Positions 1-6,349 of a stretch of DNA of 9,869 nt are shown here, one piece after another. Origin of the DNA: GCA-2726245 sp035513655 (GTDB lineage Bacteria; Planctomycetota; Planctomycetia; Pirellulales; Pirellulaceae); contig DATKBV010000422.1 in the NCBI GenBank assembly GCA_035513655.1, forward strand, positions 1 through 9,869, in the 5' to 3' direction. The notes below the pieces were generated by a model that had not been told where the DNA came from, searched no databases, and was given only the letters and a program-made list of their open reading frames with translations. Each line of letters opens with the position of its first letter. Position 1 is the first letter of the stretch. The translations under genes were made by a program, and so were the position numbers.

Positions 1-354
1 TTTGTTCATGTGGTGCGTTGCGCAAGTCGTATCGCTCGCCGCGCAGAGTGTTCCTTGCGAAACCATCGATTTGCCGACGCAACGCACCAGCGGGTATCGA
101 CTTGCTCCACGCACCCTACGTTGGTCATGAATAATCCGGGCTAGGTCCTCAGGGGCGATGAAGTGCTGCCAGGGCTTGAAATCCCACTCGCGGAAGTCTT
201 CGCCGAACTCGACCGACACCCGCCGGTAGGCTAAGTGCTGATGCGTGAGCCGCACGATCTCCAAACGAGATGTGGGGGGGTATAGCGGGCGGGCACCCCT
301 GGCTAACAAACTCCGTAGCTCGGCGATGGGCGGATAATCGCGGAGCGATGGCAT
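1..354 (-). CDS. Unrecognised ORF, runs off the left edge
   Basis: I do not recognise this product. The minus strand is open from an ATG at 354-352 to the window edge (118 codons, no stop), just after a TGA at 363-361. The middle reads like real protein: an acidic/aromatic stretch (EFGEDFREWDFKPWQHF) followed by IAPEDLARIIHDQRR. The last 35 residues or so, up to the edge, are Cys/Thr/Ser-rich and less convincing. Just upstream, another minus frame reads LADDFAAQRTLGYLTVDA before the likely start. Joining it to this ORF would need a frameshift near 355-365, so the gene may be a frameshifted or decayed copy. It has no clear Shine-Dalgarno sequence and begins about 75 bases after the beta-helix gene stop on the same strand. 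The left part overlaps a cluster of inverted repeats, which is another reason to doubt that all of it is coding. Confidence 0.35.
   Translation of the reverse strand, partial: MPSLRDYPPIAELRSLLARGARPLYPPTSRLEIVRLTHQHLAYRRVSVEFGEDFREWDFKPWQHFIAPEDLARIIHDQRRVRGASRYPLVRCVGKSMVSQGTLCAASDTTCATHHMNK
11..115. repeat. Cluster of overlapping inverted repeats
   Basis: The segment at 11-29 has two competing complements downstream. Bases 11-22 (TGGTGCGTTGCG) are perfectly complementary to 78-89 over 12 bp. Bases 12-29 are complementary to 98-115 at 16 of 18 positions, the two mismatches lying in the middle. The pairings use the same left arm, so they exclude each other. The segments at 78-88 and 105-115 are therefore imperfect direct repeats of each other (9 of 11). 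The function is unknown: it could be an RNA switch, the end of a small mobile element, or a repeat inside a poorly conserved coding region. Confidence 0.55.
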
Positions 355-395
355 CCACTGTCAGATAGCCGAGTGTCCTCTGGGCCGCGAAATCG

Positions 396-412
396 TCGGC
401 CAACGTGGCCGA
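396..412. repeat. 7-bp perfect hairpin after the beta-helix gene
   Basis: TCGGCCA (396-402) and TGGCCGA (406-412) are perfect complements around a 3-base loop. The hairpin lies about 18 bases beyond the stop codon of the minus-strand beta-helix gene. In the minus-strand transcript a U-run precedes the stem instead of following it, so this is not a canonical intrinsic terminator. It could protect the mRNA 3' end or end transcription weakly. Confidence 0.4.
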
Positions 413-429
413 GAAAAAGATTACTTTGC

Positions 430-1932
430 TTAACTTCCACGGCCGGGAAGAAGCACAAAAGCGGCGAAGTGGGGCTCGGTGACCGGCAGCATCGCGTCCG
501 GCATTCCCACCGGCAGGGCCGCAGCGGCGGGATTCATCGGGATGCGGACAGAACCGCTTTCATAGACGCCGCTCAACAACGCGGGGCCGTAGAAGTTTTT
601 CGCACTGACGATCCGATACGCTTGCCCGACCGTCAGAACCTCGGACAGATCCACGGCCACCTCCGCCAGCCCCCTCGGATTCAGCACCGCGATATGCGCT
701 CGCCCCGCTTCATGCATGTTGGGCCGCACGACGATTCGCAGCGCGGTTTGCTCCCCCTTGGTGAACGTCGATATGGCATCGATGCTATGCTCCATTCGCC
801 ACTGTTCAAACGTCATCCCACGGCGCTTCGTCCCTTCGACGACGGCGAACTGCCCCCACCGTCCGTCCGTGACGAAGTAGTCGTTCTCGTCCCATCGCAG
901 ACCGTCAAGCAGCAGTCGCTCGGCCGATTCCAACTGGGCCACGTTCGAATGCGCGACGATGGTGTTCCGCATCACCGTGGCCCGTCGGAAGTCGCGTACC
1001 ACCAGCCCGTGGTCGCAGTAGTTGCCGGTCACGAGAACGTCCTCGCTGGTCGCGCCCCAGGGATAGCCTAAACGAACATTGCCCGCCACCACTACGTTGT
1101 CGCGTATCGCGATCCGCTCGGCCGGACAAGCTCCGCCGACGAGGATCCCCGCCGCATTGCCGCCTCGCGACAAGCAGCCGTTCTCGAAAACGATGTTGCC
1201 TTCGATATCGAAGCCCTTTAACGACGCCTTTTCCGAACCGTAGGCGTGAATGCCGTAGGCGAATTGATGAAAGATCACATTGTCTAAAATTCGCTTCGTG
1301 CCGCGGGCATTCTGCGCATAGATGCCGTGACCGTGGCCCCGGTCGGGACCCTGCCAGCCGTTGTTGTAGATCAAGCAGCCGGAGACGATGCCACCTTCAC
1401 CATCGGACCAAAAAGCGACGCCGTTGGCCTGATCGTGAATCACCAGATTCACCAGCGAGAGCCGATCGCCGCGCACGTCGACCGCGCCGCGACGAATATC
1501 CGCGGGCCATGAGCCGGCGAGTTCGGTCGCGCGCCGCGGATGGCTGCAGGTCACTTCAAAATCGCGAAAAACGACGTCAGCGCCCCACAGCATGAGCAAC
1601 CCGTTATCGCGATCGTCGCGCGGCTGCGTGTCGATCGTCACCCGGCTTCCAGGCTCGGCACGAACCATGATCGGTCGCGCCGGATGACCGGCCAGACGCG
1701 ACACAAAACCGCCCCGATAAATCCCTTCCGTCAGCCAGATCGTATCGCCCGGTTGCACCAGCGCGGGTCCAGCCAGTGCGGTCGCCAGATCCCACGGCTC
1801 GGCGCGTGTACCTGCCGCCTGCGGCGATCCGCCCGGTGCAACAAAATGCTCGGCGGCGCTTGCGCCGACGGCCAACGCGCTGAGAATTGCGAGTCCAGCC
1901 AAACTAGTCAGTGGTCGGTGCGTTGATGCCAT
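430..1932 (-). CDS. Secreted right-handed parallel beta-helix protein
   Basis: Predicted exported protein of 500 residues. Residues 1-26 form a signal peptide: positive start, hydrophobic core LAGLAILSALAVG, then ASA before AEH as the likely signal peptidase I site. Residues 28-75 carry the usual opening of DUF1565/beta-helix proteins (FVAPGGSPQAAGT, then PGDTIWLTEGIYRGGF). Residues about 110-345 are successive helix rungs rich in N, G, V and I (for example NLVIHDQANGVAF, DNVIFHQFAYGIHAYG, GNIVFENG, DNVVVAGNV). Residues about 410-480 look like a small beta-sandwich tail. The fold is shared by polysaccharide lyases, epimerases and glycan-binding proteins; I cannot assign catalytic residues, so the substrate is unknown. 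The start ATG has no strong ribosome site, only GGTGA three bases upstream. The gene follows the malonyl-CoA synthetase gene after a 59-bp gap and could be read from the same transcript, although no functional link with malonate is evident. Confidence 0.82.
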   Translation of the reverse strand: MASTHRPLTSLAGLAILSALAVGASAAEHFVAPGGSPQAAGTRAEPWDLATALAGPALVQPGDTIWLTEGIYRGGFVSRLAGHPARPIMVRAEPGSRVTIDTQPRDDRDNGLLMLWGADVVFRDFEVTCSHPRRATELAGSWPADIRRGAVDVRGDRLSLVNLVIHDQANGVAFWSDGEGGIVSGCLIYNNGWQGPDRGHGHGIYAQNARGTKRILDNVIFHQFAYGIHAYGSEKASLKGFDIEGNIVFENGCLSRGGNAAGILVGGACPAERIAIRDNVVVAGNVRLGYPWGATSEDVLVTGNYCDHGLVVRDFRRATVMRNTIVAHSNVAQLESAERLLLDGLRWDENDYFVTDGRWGQFAVVEGTKRRGMTFEQWRMEHSIDAISTFTKGEQTALRIVVRPNMHEAGRAHIAVLNPRGLAEVAVDLSEVLTVGQAYRIVSAKNFYGPALLSGVYESGSVRIPMNPAAAALPVGMPDAMLPVTEPHFAAFVLLPGRGS

Positions 1933-1991
1933 AATTCACCATGATAAAAGTGCGAAGAAGAGATTTCCCTTGTTTGTCGTCTATACCAGAT

Positions 1992-3506
1992 TCACATTGT
2001 TTCCGCCGATACAGCGTCTCGAATCAACGTCAGAACTGCCGGCTTCGTGACTTTTCCCATCGCGTTGCGGGGAAGTGGGTCAACGACCAATAGCTTGCTT
2101 GGAACCTTGTAGTGCGAGATGCGGTCCTGACACCAGAAGCGTAGAGCTTCGAGGTCGAGGTGGTGGCCTTCCTTGAGCACGATCGCCGCGGCGACCGTTT
2201 CTCCCCACGTGTCGTCCGGAAGGCCGACCACCGCGCATTCGCGGATCGACGGGTGGTCGAGCAATACCGCTTCGATCTCGAGGGCCGACAGCTTGTATCC
2301 GCCACTCTTGATGATATCGACACTGTTGCGACCCATGATGCGGTAGTAGCCATTGTCCAAGACCGCGATGTCGCCGGTGCGAAACCAGCCGTCGTCAAAC
2401 GACTCGCGTGTCGCTTCCGGCCGGTTCCAGTATTCGCGAAAAACACTCGGACCGCGCACCAGGATTTCACCTGGATTATTCTCGTCGGTGACAAGCTTGC
2501 CTGCTTCGGACTGCAACCGAATCTCGACACCAGGAAGAGGCTGTCCCACGGCTCCGGGGCGTCGCTCGCCATCATAGGGATTTGACAGAGCCATCCCGAT
2601 CTCGGTCATGCCGTAGCGTTCAAGGAGGTCCTGGCCGGTCAACTCAGTCCATTTCGTGTGAACACTCGCCGGTAGCGCAGCCGAACCGGAGATCATCAGT
2701 CGCATCCTGGCGAAGCCGTCCACAATCGGTGCTCGATCATCAGTCGACATCGACTCCAGAGCATCGATCAGCTTCACGTAGACGGTCGGCACCGCCATGA
2801 ACACGGTGTAAGCATTCGCGGCGACTCGATGAAAGATCGCTTCCAGATCGAAGCGCAAAAACGGCTCGACCTCCGCTCCCGACCACAGCGCACACGACAG
2901 GACGTTGATGATCCCATGAACGTGATGCAGTGGCAGGAATAGCGGAATGCGGTCGTTCGGCTGCCAGCGCCAGGCTTCCACCAGTGTCTCGATTTGGGCT
3001 TGAATGCAGGCGTGCGTCGTGACGACCCCCTTGGGCGTGCTGGTCGTGCCGCTGGTGTAGAGGATCATCGCCCGACGGCCGGTGTCGATCTCGGGCAGAG
3101 GCGCGGCCGTCCCCGAGTCGACGTCCTTCAGGAACACGAGTCGGACTCCAATCCCTTCGCAGAGTTGTTCCAACCTGTCCGCGAGTTCGCTAGTCGCGAT
3201 GACGATGTTGGCCTGTGAATCGGTGAGCGCGTACTTCAACTCTTGTTCGGTCGCCGACAGGCTAAGCGGAACGGCGATCCCACCCGCCCGCCAGATTCCC
3301 CATTGCGCGAGGACGTAGTCGCAGCCCGCGGGAACCAGATAGGCCACGCGGGCTTCGCGCAGGTCGTCCGTGTCGTCGAGCAGGGTCGCTGCGACGACGG
3401 CCGATCCGCAAACAAGATCCGCGTAAGTGTGGCGCTGGGAATCCGAGCGGATGGCGACTCGATCATTCTGAGCCATCGCTCGTTCGATTAGTGGAAGTTG
3501 CTTCAT
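1992..3506 (-). CDS. matB: Malonyl-CoA synthetase (AMP-forming ligase, MatB/AAE13 type)
   Basis: Acyl-adenylate-forming enzyme of 504 residues, predicted to convert malonate, ATP and CoA to malonyl-CoA, AMP and PPi in the cytoplasm. The family motifs are intact: P-loop YTSGTTSTPKG (150-160), LPLHHVHG (191-198), SGSAALP (273-279), RYGMTE (297-302), GWFRTGD (373-379), the hinge region MGRNSVDIIKSGGYKLSALE (391-410), and the C-terminal PRNAMGK, whose Lys485 should be the adenylation lysine. The stretch RYGMTEIGMALSNPYDGERRPG and the PLHHVHG motif resemble bacterial MatB and plant AAE13/animal ACSF3 rather than acetyl-CoA or long-chain acyl-CoA synthetases. The GERRPG arginines are candidates for contacting the second carboxylate (inference). 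The start is supported by GAGGG 7 bases upstream. It lies 33 bp after madM, so the neighbouring malonate transporter genes support malonate as substrate. No malonyl-CoA decarboxylase (matA) accompanies it. Confidence 0.88.
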   Translation of the reverse strand: MKQLPLIERAMAQNDRVAIRSDSQRHTYADLVCGSAVVAATLLDDTDDLREARVAYLVPAGCDYVLAQWGIWRAGGIAVPLSLSATEQELKYALTDSQANIVIATSELADRLEQLCEGIGVRLVFLKDVDSGTAAPLPEIDTGRRAMILYTSGTTSTPKGVVTTHACIQAQIETLVEAWRWQPNDRIPLFLPLHHVHGIINVLSCALWSGAEVEPFLRFDLEAIFHRVAANAYTVFMAVPTVYVKLIDALESMSTDDRAPIVDGFARMRLMISGSAALPASVHTKWTELTGQDLLERYGMTEIGMALSNPYDGERRPGAVGQPLPGVEIRLQSEAGKLVTDENNPGEILVRGPSVFREYWNRPEATRESFDDGWFRTGDIAVLDNGYYRIMGRNSVDIIKSGGYKLSALEIEAVLLDHPSIRECAVVGLPDDTWGETVAAAIVLKEGHHLDLEALRFWCQDRISHYKVPSKLLVVDPLPRNAMGKVTKPAVLTLIRDAVSAETM

Positions 3507-3513
3507 GACGGGA

Positions 3514-3518
3514 CCCTC
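3514..3518 (-). promoter_or_regulatory. Ribosome binding site of matB
   Basis: GAGGG on the minus strand, 7 bases before the ATG at 3506-3504. It lies in the 33-bp madM-matB gap and fixes the start of the ligase. Confidence 0.6.
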
Positions 3519-3539
3519 ACAGTTTTGCCTGGACGCGAC

Positions 3540-4313
3540 CTACCCCACCACGGCTCGAATGGCGATGAACACGACAGACGGGCCGAGCAGACAGCCCACT
3601 CCGGTGTAAAACGTCGCGGTCATCGCGCCATAAGGAACCAACCGCTCGTCGGTGGCAGCCAACCCGCCCGCGACTCCGCTAGTGGTGCCCATCAGACCGC
3701 CGAAGATCAGAGCGGATCGCGGGCTATCAAGCCCGATCCACCTCGCGACAAAGGGAGTTAGCGACATAACAAGAATCGATTTGACCAAACCGGCAGTGAC
3801 GCTGAGGGCGATCACTTCACTGGAGGCTCCCAGGGCGGTCCCGGTGACCGGACCGACAATGTACGTGGCCGCACCGCCACCGATCGTGGTCAGGCTCACG
3901 GCGTCGCGATAGCCGAACGCATAGGCCACCAGCGCGCCGACGAAGAAGGACACAAAGATTCCGGCCAGCAGGGAAATAACACCGCTGAGACCCGTCTTGA
4001 AAAACTCGTCGAATCGCACGCCGAACGCCGTCGCCACAATGGCCAGATCACGCAGCATCGCGCCACCCATCAGGCCGATCCCGGCCAGACACTCGATGTC
4101 GGCGATGCCATTCTTTCCTCCCGACGCGACACCGCCGACATAAGCCAACAGCAGACCGATCAGGATGGCGATGGCCGAGCCATGTACGCGGCCCTGGGTG
4201 AGGCGGCGGGAAATCACGTACGACATCAAGGTGATCCCACCGACCACAGCGAATGCCGTGACCAGTGAGTAACTCGTGAGAACCGATTCCACGGCCGACC
4301 AGAAGGACATCAT
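3540..4313 (-). CDS. madM: Malonate transporter, MadM subunit
   Basis: Integral membrane protein of 257 residues and larger partner of MadL in the two-component malonate carrier first described in Malonomonas rubra, where it works as a sodium-dependent importer. The sequence shows several long hydrophobic helices and family-typical stretches: YSLVTAFAVVGGITLMSYVI near the start, GRVHGSAIAILIGLLLAYVGG, GIGLMGGAMLRDLAIVATAF, GPVTGTALGASSEVIALS, and GLMGTTSGVAGGLAATDERL followed by YGAMTATFYTGVGCLLGPS near the end. I chose the ATG at 4313-4311 because it overlaps the madL TGA as ATGA, which implies translational coupling, and gives the expected length of about 255 residues. The ATG at 4310 is equally possible. 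The frame is open upstream to 4433, but those 40 residues are charged, unlike the family, and lie inside madL. Confidence 0.9.
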   Translation of the reverse strand: MMSFWSAVESVLTSYSLVTAFAVVGGITLMSYVISRRLTQGRVHGSAIAILIGLLLAYVGGVASGGKNGIADIECLAGIGLMGGAMLRDLAIVATAFGVRFDEFFKTGLSGVISLLAGIFVSFFVGALVAYAFGYRDAVSLTTIGGGAATYIVGPVTGTALGASSEVIALSVTAGLVKSILVMSLTPFVARWIGLDSPRSALIFGGLMGTTSGVAGGLAATDERLVPYGAMTATFYTGVGCLLGPSVVFIAIRAVVG

Positions 4314-4741
4314 GGCTCGTGCCCTGTGGCTGAGGAGTCGGGATGGGTGGCACTTGCCGACGCGGCACTTGCGGTGTTCTTGGCTTCGGGCCTCCCGATC
4401 CGACTGATCAATGGAACCAGTGCGAAACAGCATGCAACCACCAGTGTGCCAGCCAGGATGGCTGCCGGACCACCCGTTATCGCGCCCCTGACGTTTTGAC
4501 TGGCGGCCATCGCCACGACGATGGGGATATAGATGGAACTCCAGAACAGCACGCCGCCTTGTGTCGGCTTTGAAAGATGGCCGGACTGCTGCAACCTAGA
4601 CGAGGCGACGATCAGCAGCAGCATCGCTATGCCGACACCGCCGACGTTGGCATCGATCCCCATACCCATTCCAATCAGCTTGCCGATGATCAGTCCGACG
4701 AGCAGGCAAATCGAAAGCAAGGCTGTTCCGTAGATGGCCAT
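4310..4741 (-). CDS. madL: Malonate transporter, MadL subunit
   Basis: Small membrane protein of 143 residues, partner of MadM in malonate uptake. Three to four hydrophobic helices are visible: about 3-25, a middle helix after the conserved DANVGGVGIAMLLLIVASS, then WSSIYIPIVVAMAASQNVRGA and GGPAAILAGTLVVACCFALVPLI. These stretches match the MadL family very closely. The C-terminal 25 residues or so are an Ala/Ser/Thr-rich tail that may extend beyond the usual family end. It is the first gene of the minus-strand operon, with a strong ribosome site, and its stop overlaps the madM start. No regulator or decarboxylase gene lies beside it, unlike the mad, mdc and mat loci known elsewhere. Confidence 0.9.
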   Translation of the reverse strand: MAIYGTALLSICLLVGLIIGKLIGMGMGIDANVGGVGIAMLLLIVASSRLQQSGHLSKPTQGGVLFWSSIYIPIVVAMAASQNVRGAITGGPAAILAGTLVVACCFALVPLISRIGRPEAKNTASAASASATHPDSSATGHEP

Positions 4742-4746
4742 GAGCG

Positions 4747-4752
4747 CTCCTT
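4747..4752 (-). promoter_or_regulatory. Ribosome binding site of madL
   Basis: AAGGAG on the minus strand, 5 bases before the ATG at 4741-4739. It is a near-consensus site and supports this start for the first gene of the malonate operon. Confidence 0.75.
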
Positions 4753-4786
4753 AAGAACGGAATTCAATCTGCCGCGACCGCGGAAA

Positions 4787-4814
4787 GGGTGGCGGGAAGG
4801 GGGGAAGGGTGGGG
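4787..4814 (+). repeat. Potential G-quadruplex tract
   Basis: Five G-runs lie close together on the plus strand (4787-4789, 4794-4796, 4799-4804, 4807-4809, 4811-4814) with loops of 1-4 bases, which fits a stable intramolecular quadruplex pattern. It starts about 45 bp upstream of the madL start. The G-rich strand is the template for madL, so the madL leader RNA would be C-rich and G-poor, as in Rho-loading sites. The effect on expression is not known. Confidence 0.55.
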
Positions 4815-4858
4815 ACACAGCACTTTCGCGGTTGTAAGCCGCTGACCGCACAAAAGCA

Positions 4859-4879
4859 ACAGCCCGTTTCCAGGGCTGT
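4859..4879. repeat. 7-bp stem-loop upstream of the malonate operon
   Basis: ACAGCCC (4859-4865) and GGGCTGT (4873-4879) pair perfectly around a 7-base loop. Read leftward, the stem is followed by TTGCTTTTG, a partial U-run, so it could be a weak terminator or attenuator in the madL leader. It could equally belong to a dispersed repeat. Confidence 0.45.
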
Positions 4880-4888
4880 GCATACACA
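4877..4888. promoter_or_regulatory. Operator-like palindrome
   Basis: TGTGCATACACA has TGTG/CACA half-sites around a 4-base centre. GntR/FadR-type regulators, the class that controls rhizobial malonate genes, recognise short palindromes with GT and AC half-sites, so this is a candidate operator for the leftward operon. No such regulator is encoded in the window, and the site partly overlaps the neighbouring stem-loop. Confidence 0.25.
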
Positions 4889-5046
4889 ATCGGCGAAGCG
4901 CGAGCGGCTTATAATTGTCCCGTAGAACCGCTTTGAGTCTTGGGCGGTGGCGAACCGCAAACCCGGCCAGCCTCCCGCCGGGAGAAGCCCGCAGCTAGCG
5001 CCGTCGGCTCACAGAACCGGGCAGATCTTCCCCCACCAACAAACCG

Positions 5047-5075
5047 TTGACTGTCCCTAAACGAGCCAATAGAAT
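5047..5075 (+). promoter_or_regulatory. Sigma70-like promoter of the histidine kinase gene
   Basis: TTGACT at 5047-5052 and TAGAAT at 5070-5075 each match the consensus at five of six positions and are separated by exactly 17 bp. Transcription would begin near 5082, leaving a leader of about 65 bases before the kinase ATG. This is the best promoter match in the intergenic region. Confidence 0.55.
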
Positions 5076-5147
5076 CTTACGTTCGTTTTTTCTGGTCGGA
5101 GTGTAGGGCCAATTCGGCGGACCCAGTAGCCCGAAAGCTGGGAACTC

Positions 5148-6332
5148 ATGCGACTCGCTGATTTCATCGTTACAAATCTTGAACCGATTCTTCTGGAATG
5201 GGAAGCCTTCGCCAGCGGTATCGGCTCTGGTGAGAAGATGGACGCGCCGGCGCTGCGCGACCATGCCGACGATATCCTCCTCGCGACGGTACGGGACATG
5301 CGATCTGCGCAAAGCGCAGCCGAGCGATCGGCGAAGTCACGGGGATACCACAGCGGGAGCGACGTTGGAGCCCTGATCGGGGCGTCCGAGCAGCATGCCA
5401 TCGGCCGGCTGGGTTCGGGTTTTGACCTGCTGGAACTGGTTTCGGAATATCGAGCGTTGCGGGCCAGTGTGCTTCGGCTGTGGCATGAAAGTGGGTCTCC
5501 ATCCCATGACAAGGATGTCGATGACGTGACCCGCTTCAACGAGTCGATCGACCAATCCCTGGCGAAGGCGGTAAGCAGTTACACGAAGAGGGTCGACCAG
5601 TCCCGTGACCTCTTTCTAGCGATCCTGGGCCATGACCTCCGCAATCCACTGAATTCCATCGCCATGTCGGCTTCGCTGCTTCCACACTTGGTCCAGCCCG
5701 CTACCGAAGCGATCGATGTTGTTTCTCAGATCGCCACGAATGCCGGGGTGATGGCGAGGATGATCAGCGATCTTCTCGATTACACCCGCACGCGACTCGG
5801 CGCCGGGATGCCAGTGTCCACGGCTCCGATGGACTTGGGTGCCCTCTGCGAGGAGTTGTACAACGAATTCCGGACTGCCCACCCTAATCGGCAGATTCAC
5901 TTCCAAGCGGAAGGCGAATTACGTGGCAGCTGGGATGCGGATCGACTGCGTCAAGCGACCTCCAACCTATTGGGTAACGCCATCCAGCATAGTCCTGAAA
6001 GCGCCCCGGTTGAGTTGAGAGTGAGCGGAGAAGCAGCTCACGTCGTACTGGTGGTTTACAACGGTGGCGCGCCGATTCCGCCGGGTGAGTTAGCAAAGAT
6101 CTTCGATCCACTCGTGCGCGGTTCGAGTGCCGAACACCCGCAGGCAAACCGTCCTGGAAGCATCGGGCTGGGTCTATACATCGCCCGTGCAATCGCCGAA
6201 TCACACGGCGGAGCCATCAACGTGACCTCATCCCAGGAAGCCGGCACAGCGTTCACGATACGCCTGCCGCGCGAGTTTGTCGCCCGTTCGCGGCAGCCCA
6301 TCTTGGATGAGGAGCACCTCCAAACGATGTGA
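5148..6332 (+). CDS. Soluble sensor histidine kinase with RsbRD-like N-terminal domain
   Basis: Cytoplasmic histidine kinase of 394 residues with no membrane segment. Residues about 1-115 resemble the RsbRD N-terminal sensor domain (LADFIVTNLEPILLEWEAFA at 3-22, LRDHADDIL at 36-44, FDLLELVSEYRALRASVLRLW at 92-112). Residues about 150-216 are the dimerisation/phosphoacceptor domain, with H-box LGHDLRNPLNS and phosphoacceptor His162. Residues about 225-375 are the ATPase domain: N-box RQATSNLLGNAIQHS (Asn277), a G1 box where the usual Asp is Asn305 in VVYNGGAPIP, F-box IFDPLVRG, and G2 box GSIGLGLYIA. The Asn in G1 occurs in many kinases of this type and probably does not abolish activity. The ATG at 5148 follows GGGAA by 4 bases or so and gives the complete sensor domain. 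No receiver or output domain is fused and no response regulator lies nearby, so this is an orphan kinase here. It is divergent from the malonate operon and convergent with the genes to its right. Confidence 0.9.
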   Translation: MRLADFIVTNLEPILLEWEAFASGIGSGEKMDAPALRDHADDILLATVRDMRSAQSAAERSAKSRGYHSGSDVGALIGASEQHAIGRLGSGFDLLELVSEYRALRASVLRLWHESGSPSHDKDVDDVTRFNESIDQSLAKAVSSYTKRVDQSRDLFLAILGHDLRNPLNSIAMSASLLPHLVQPATEAIDVVSQIATNAGVMARMISDLLDYTRTRLGAGMPVSTAPMDLGALCEELYNEFRTAHPNRQIHFQAEGELRGSWDADRLRQATSNLLGNAIQHSPESAPVELRVSGEAAHVVLVVYNGGAPIPPGELAKIFDPLVRGSSAEHPQANRPGSIGLGLYIARAIAESHGGAINVTSSQEAGTAFTIRLPREFVARSRQPILDEEHLQTM

Positions 6333-6349
6333 CCGACGGAAGTTTGTCC

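Larger units (their letters stand above)
4742..5147. other. 406-bp divergent intergenic region between madL and the kinase
   Basis: This region has no convincing gene. Short minus frames near 4690-4960 encode Cys-, Pro- and Arg-rich text without family resemblance. It must contain the promoters of both the malonate operon (leftward) and the kinase (rightward). Visible elements are a G-run tract, a 7-bp stem-loop, an operator-like palindrome, a 5-bp hairpin (CTCCC/GGGAG at 4972-4984) and one good rightward promoter. I found no equally good leftward promoter: the best pair, TTGCTT and TACAAC with a 17-bp spacer reading leftward just past the stem-loop, is weak. The density of structured elements suggests a long leader or a dispersed intergenic repeat. 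Confidence 0.5.

Noticed and set aside
373..1071. Long plus-strand ORF of 232 codons
   Set aside because: It is antisense to the beta-helix gene, Arg/His-rich and without family text; a shadow frame of GC-rich coding DNA.
4314..4433. Longer madM start at 4433
   Set aside because: The extra 40 residues are charged, lie inside madL, and do not fit the MadM family; the ATGA overlap at 4313 is a better start.
4910..4915. TATAAT word on the plus strand
   Set aside because: There is no acceptable -35 element at 16-18 bp on either strand, and a better rightward promoter exists at 5047-5075.
4751..4960. Small Cys-rich minus ORF in the divergent intergenic region
   Set aside because: It has no ribosome site, shows unusual Cys/Pro/Arg composition and overlaps the promoter region; probably not translated.
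6056..6349. Continuation of the nuclease-remnant frame
   Set aside because: This part is antisense to the kinase ATPase domain and has no nuclease-like features; only the stretch to about 6350 resembles DUF1016.
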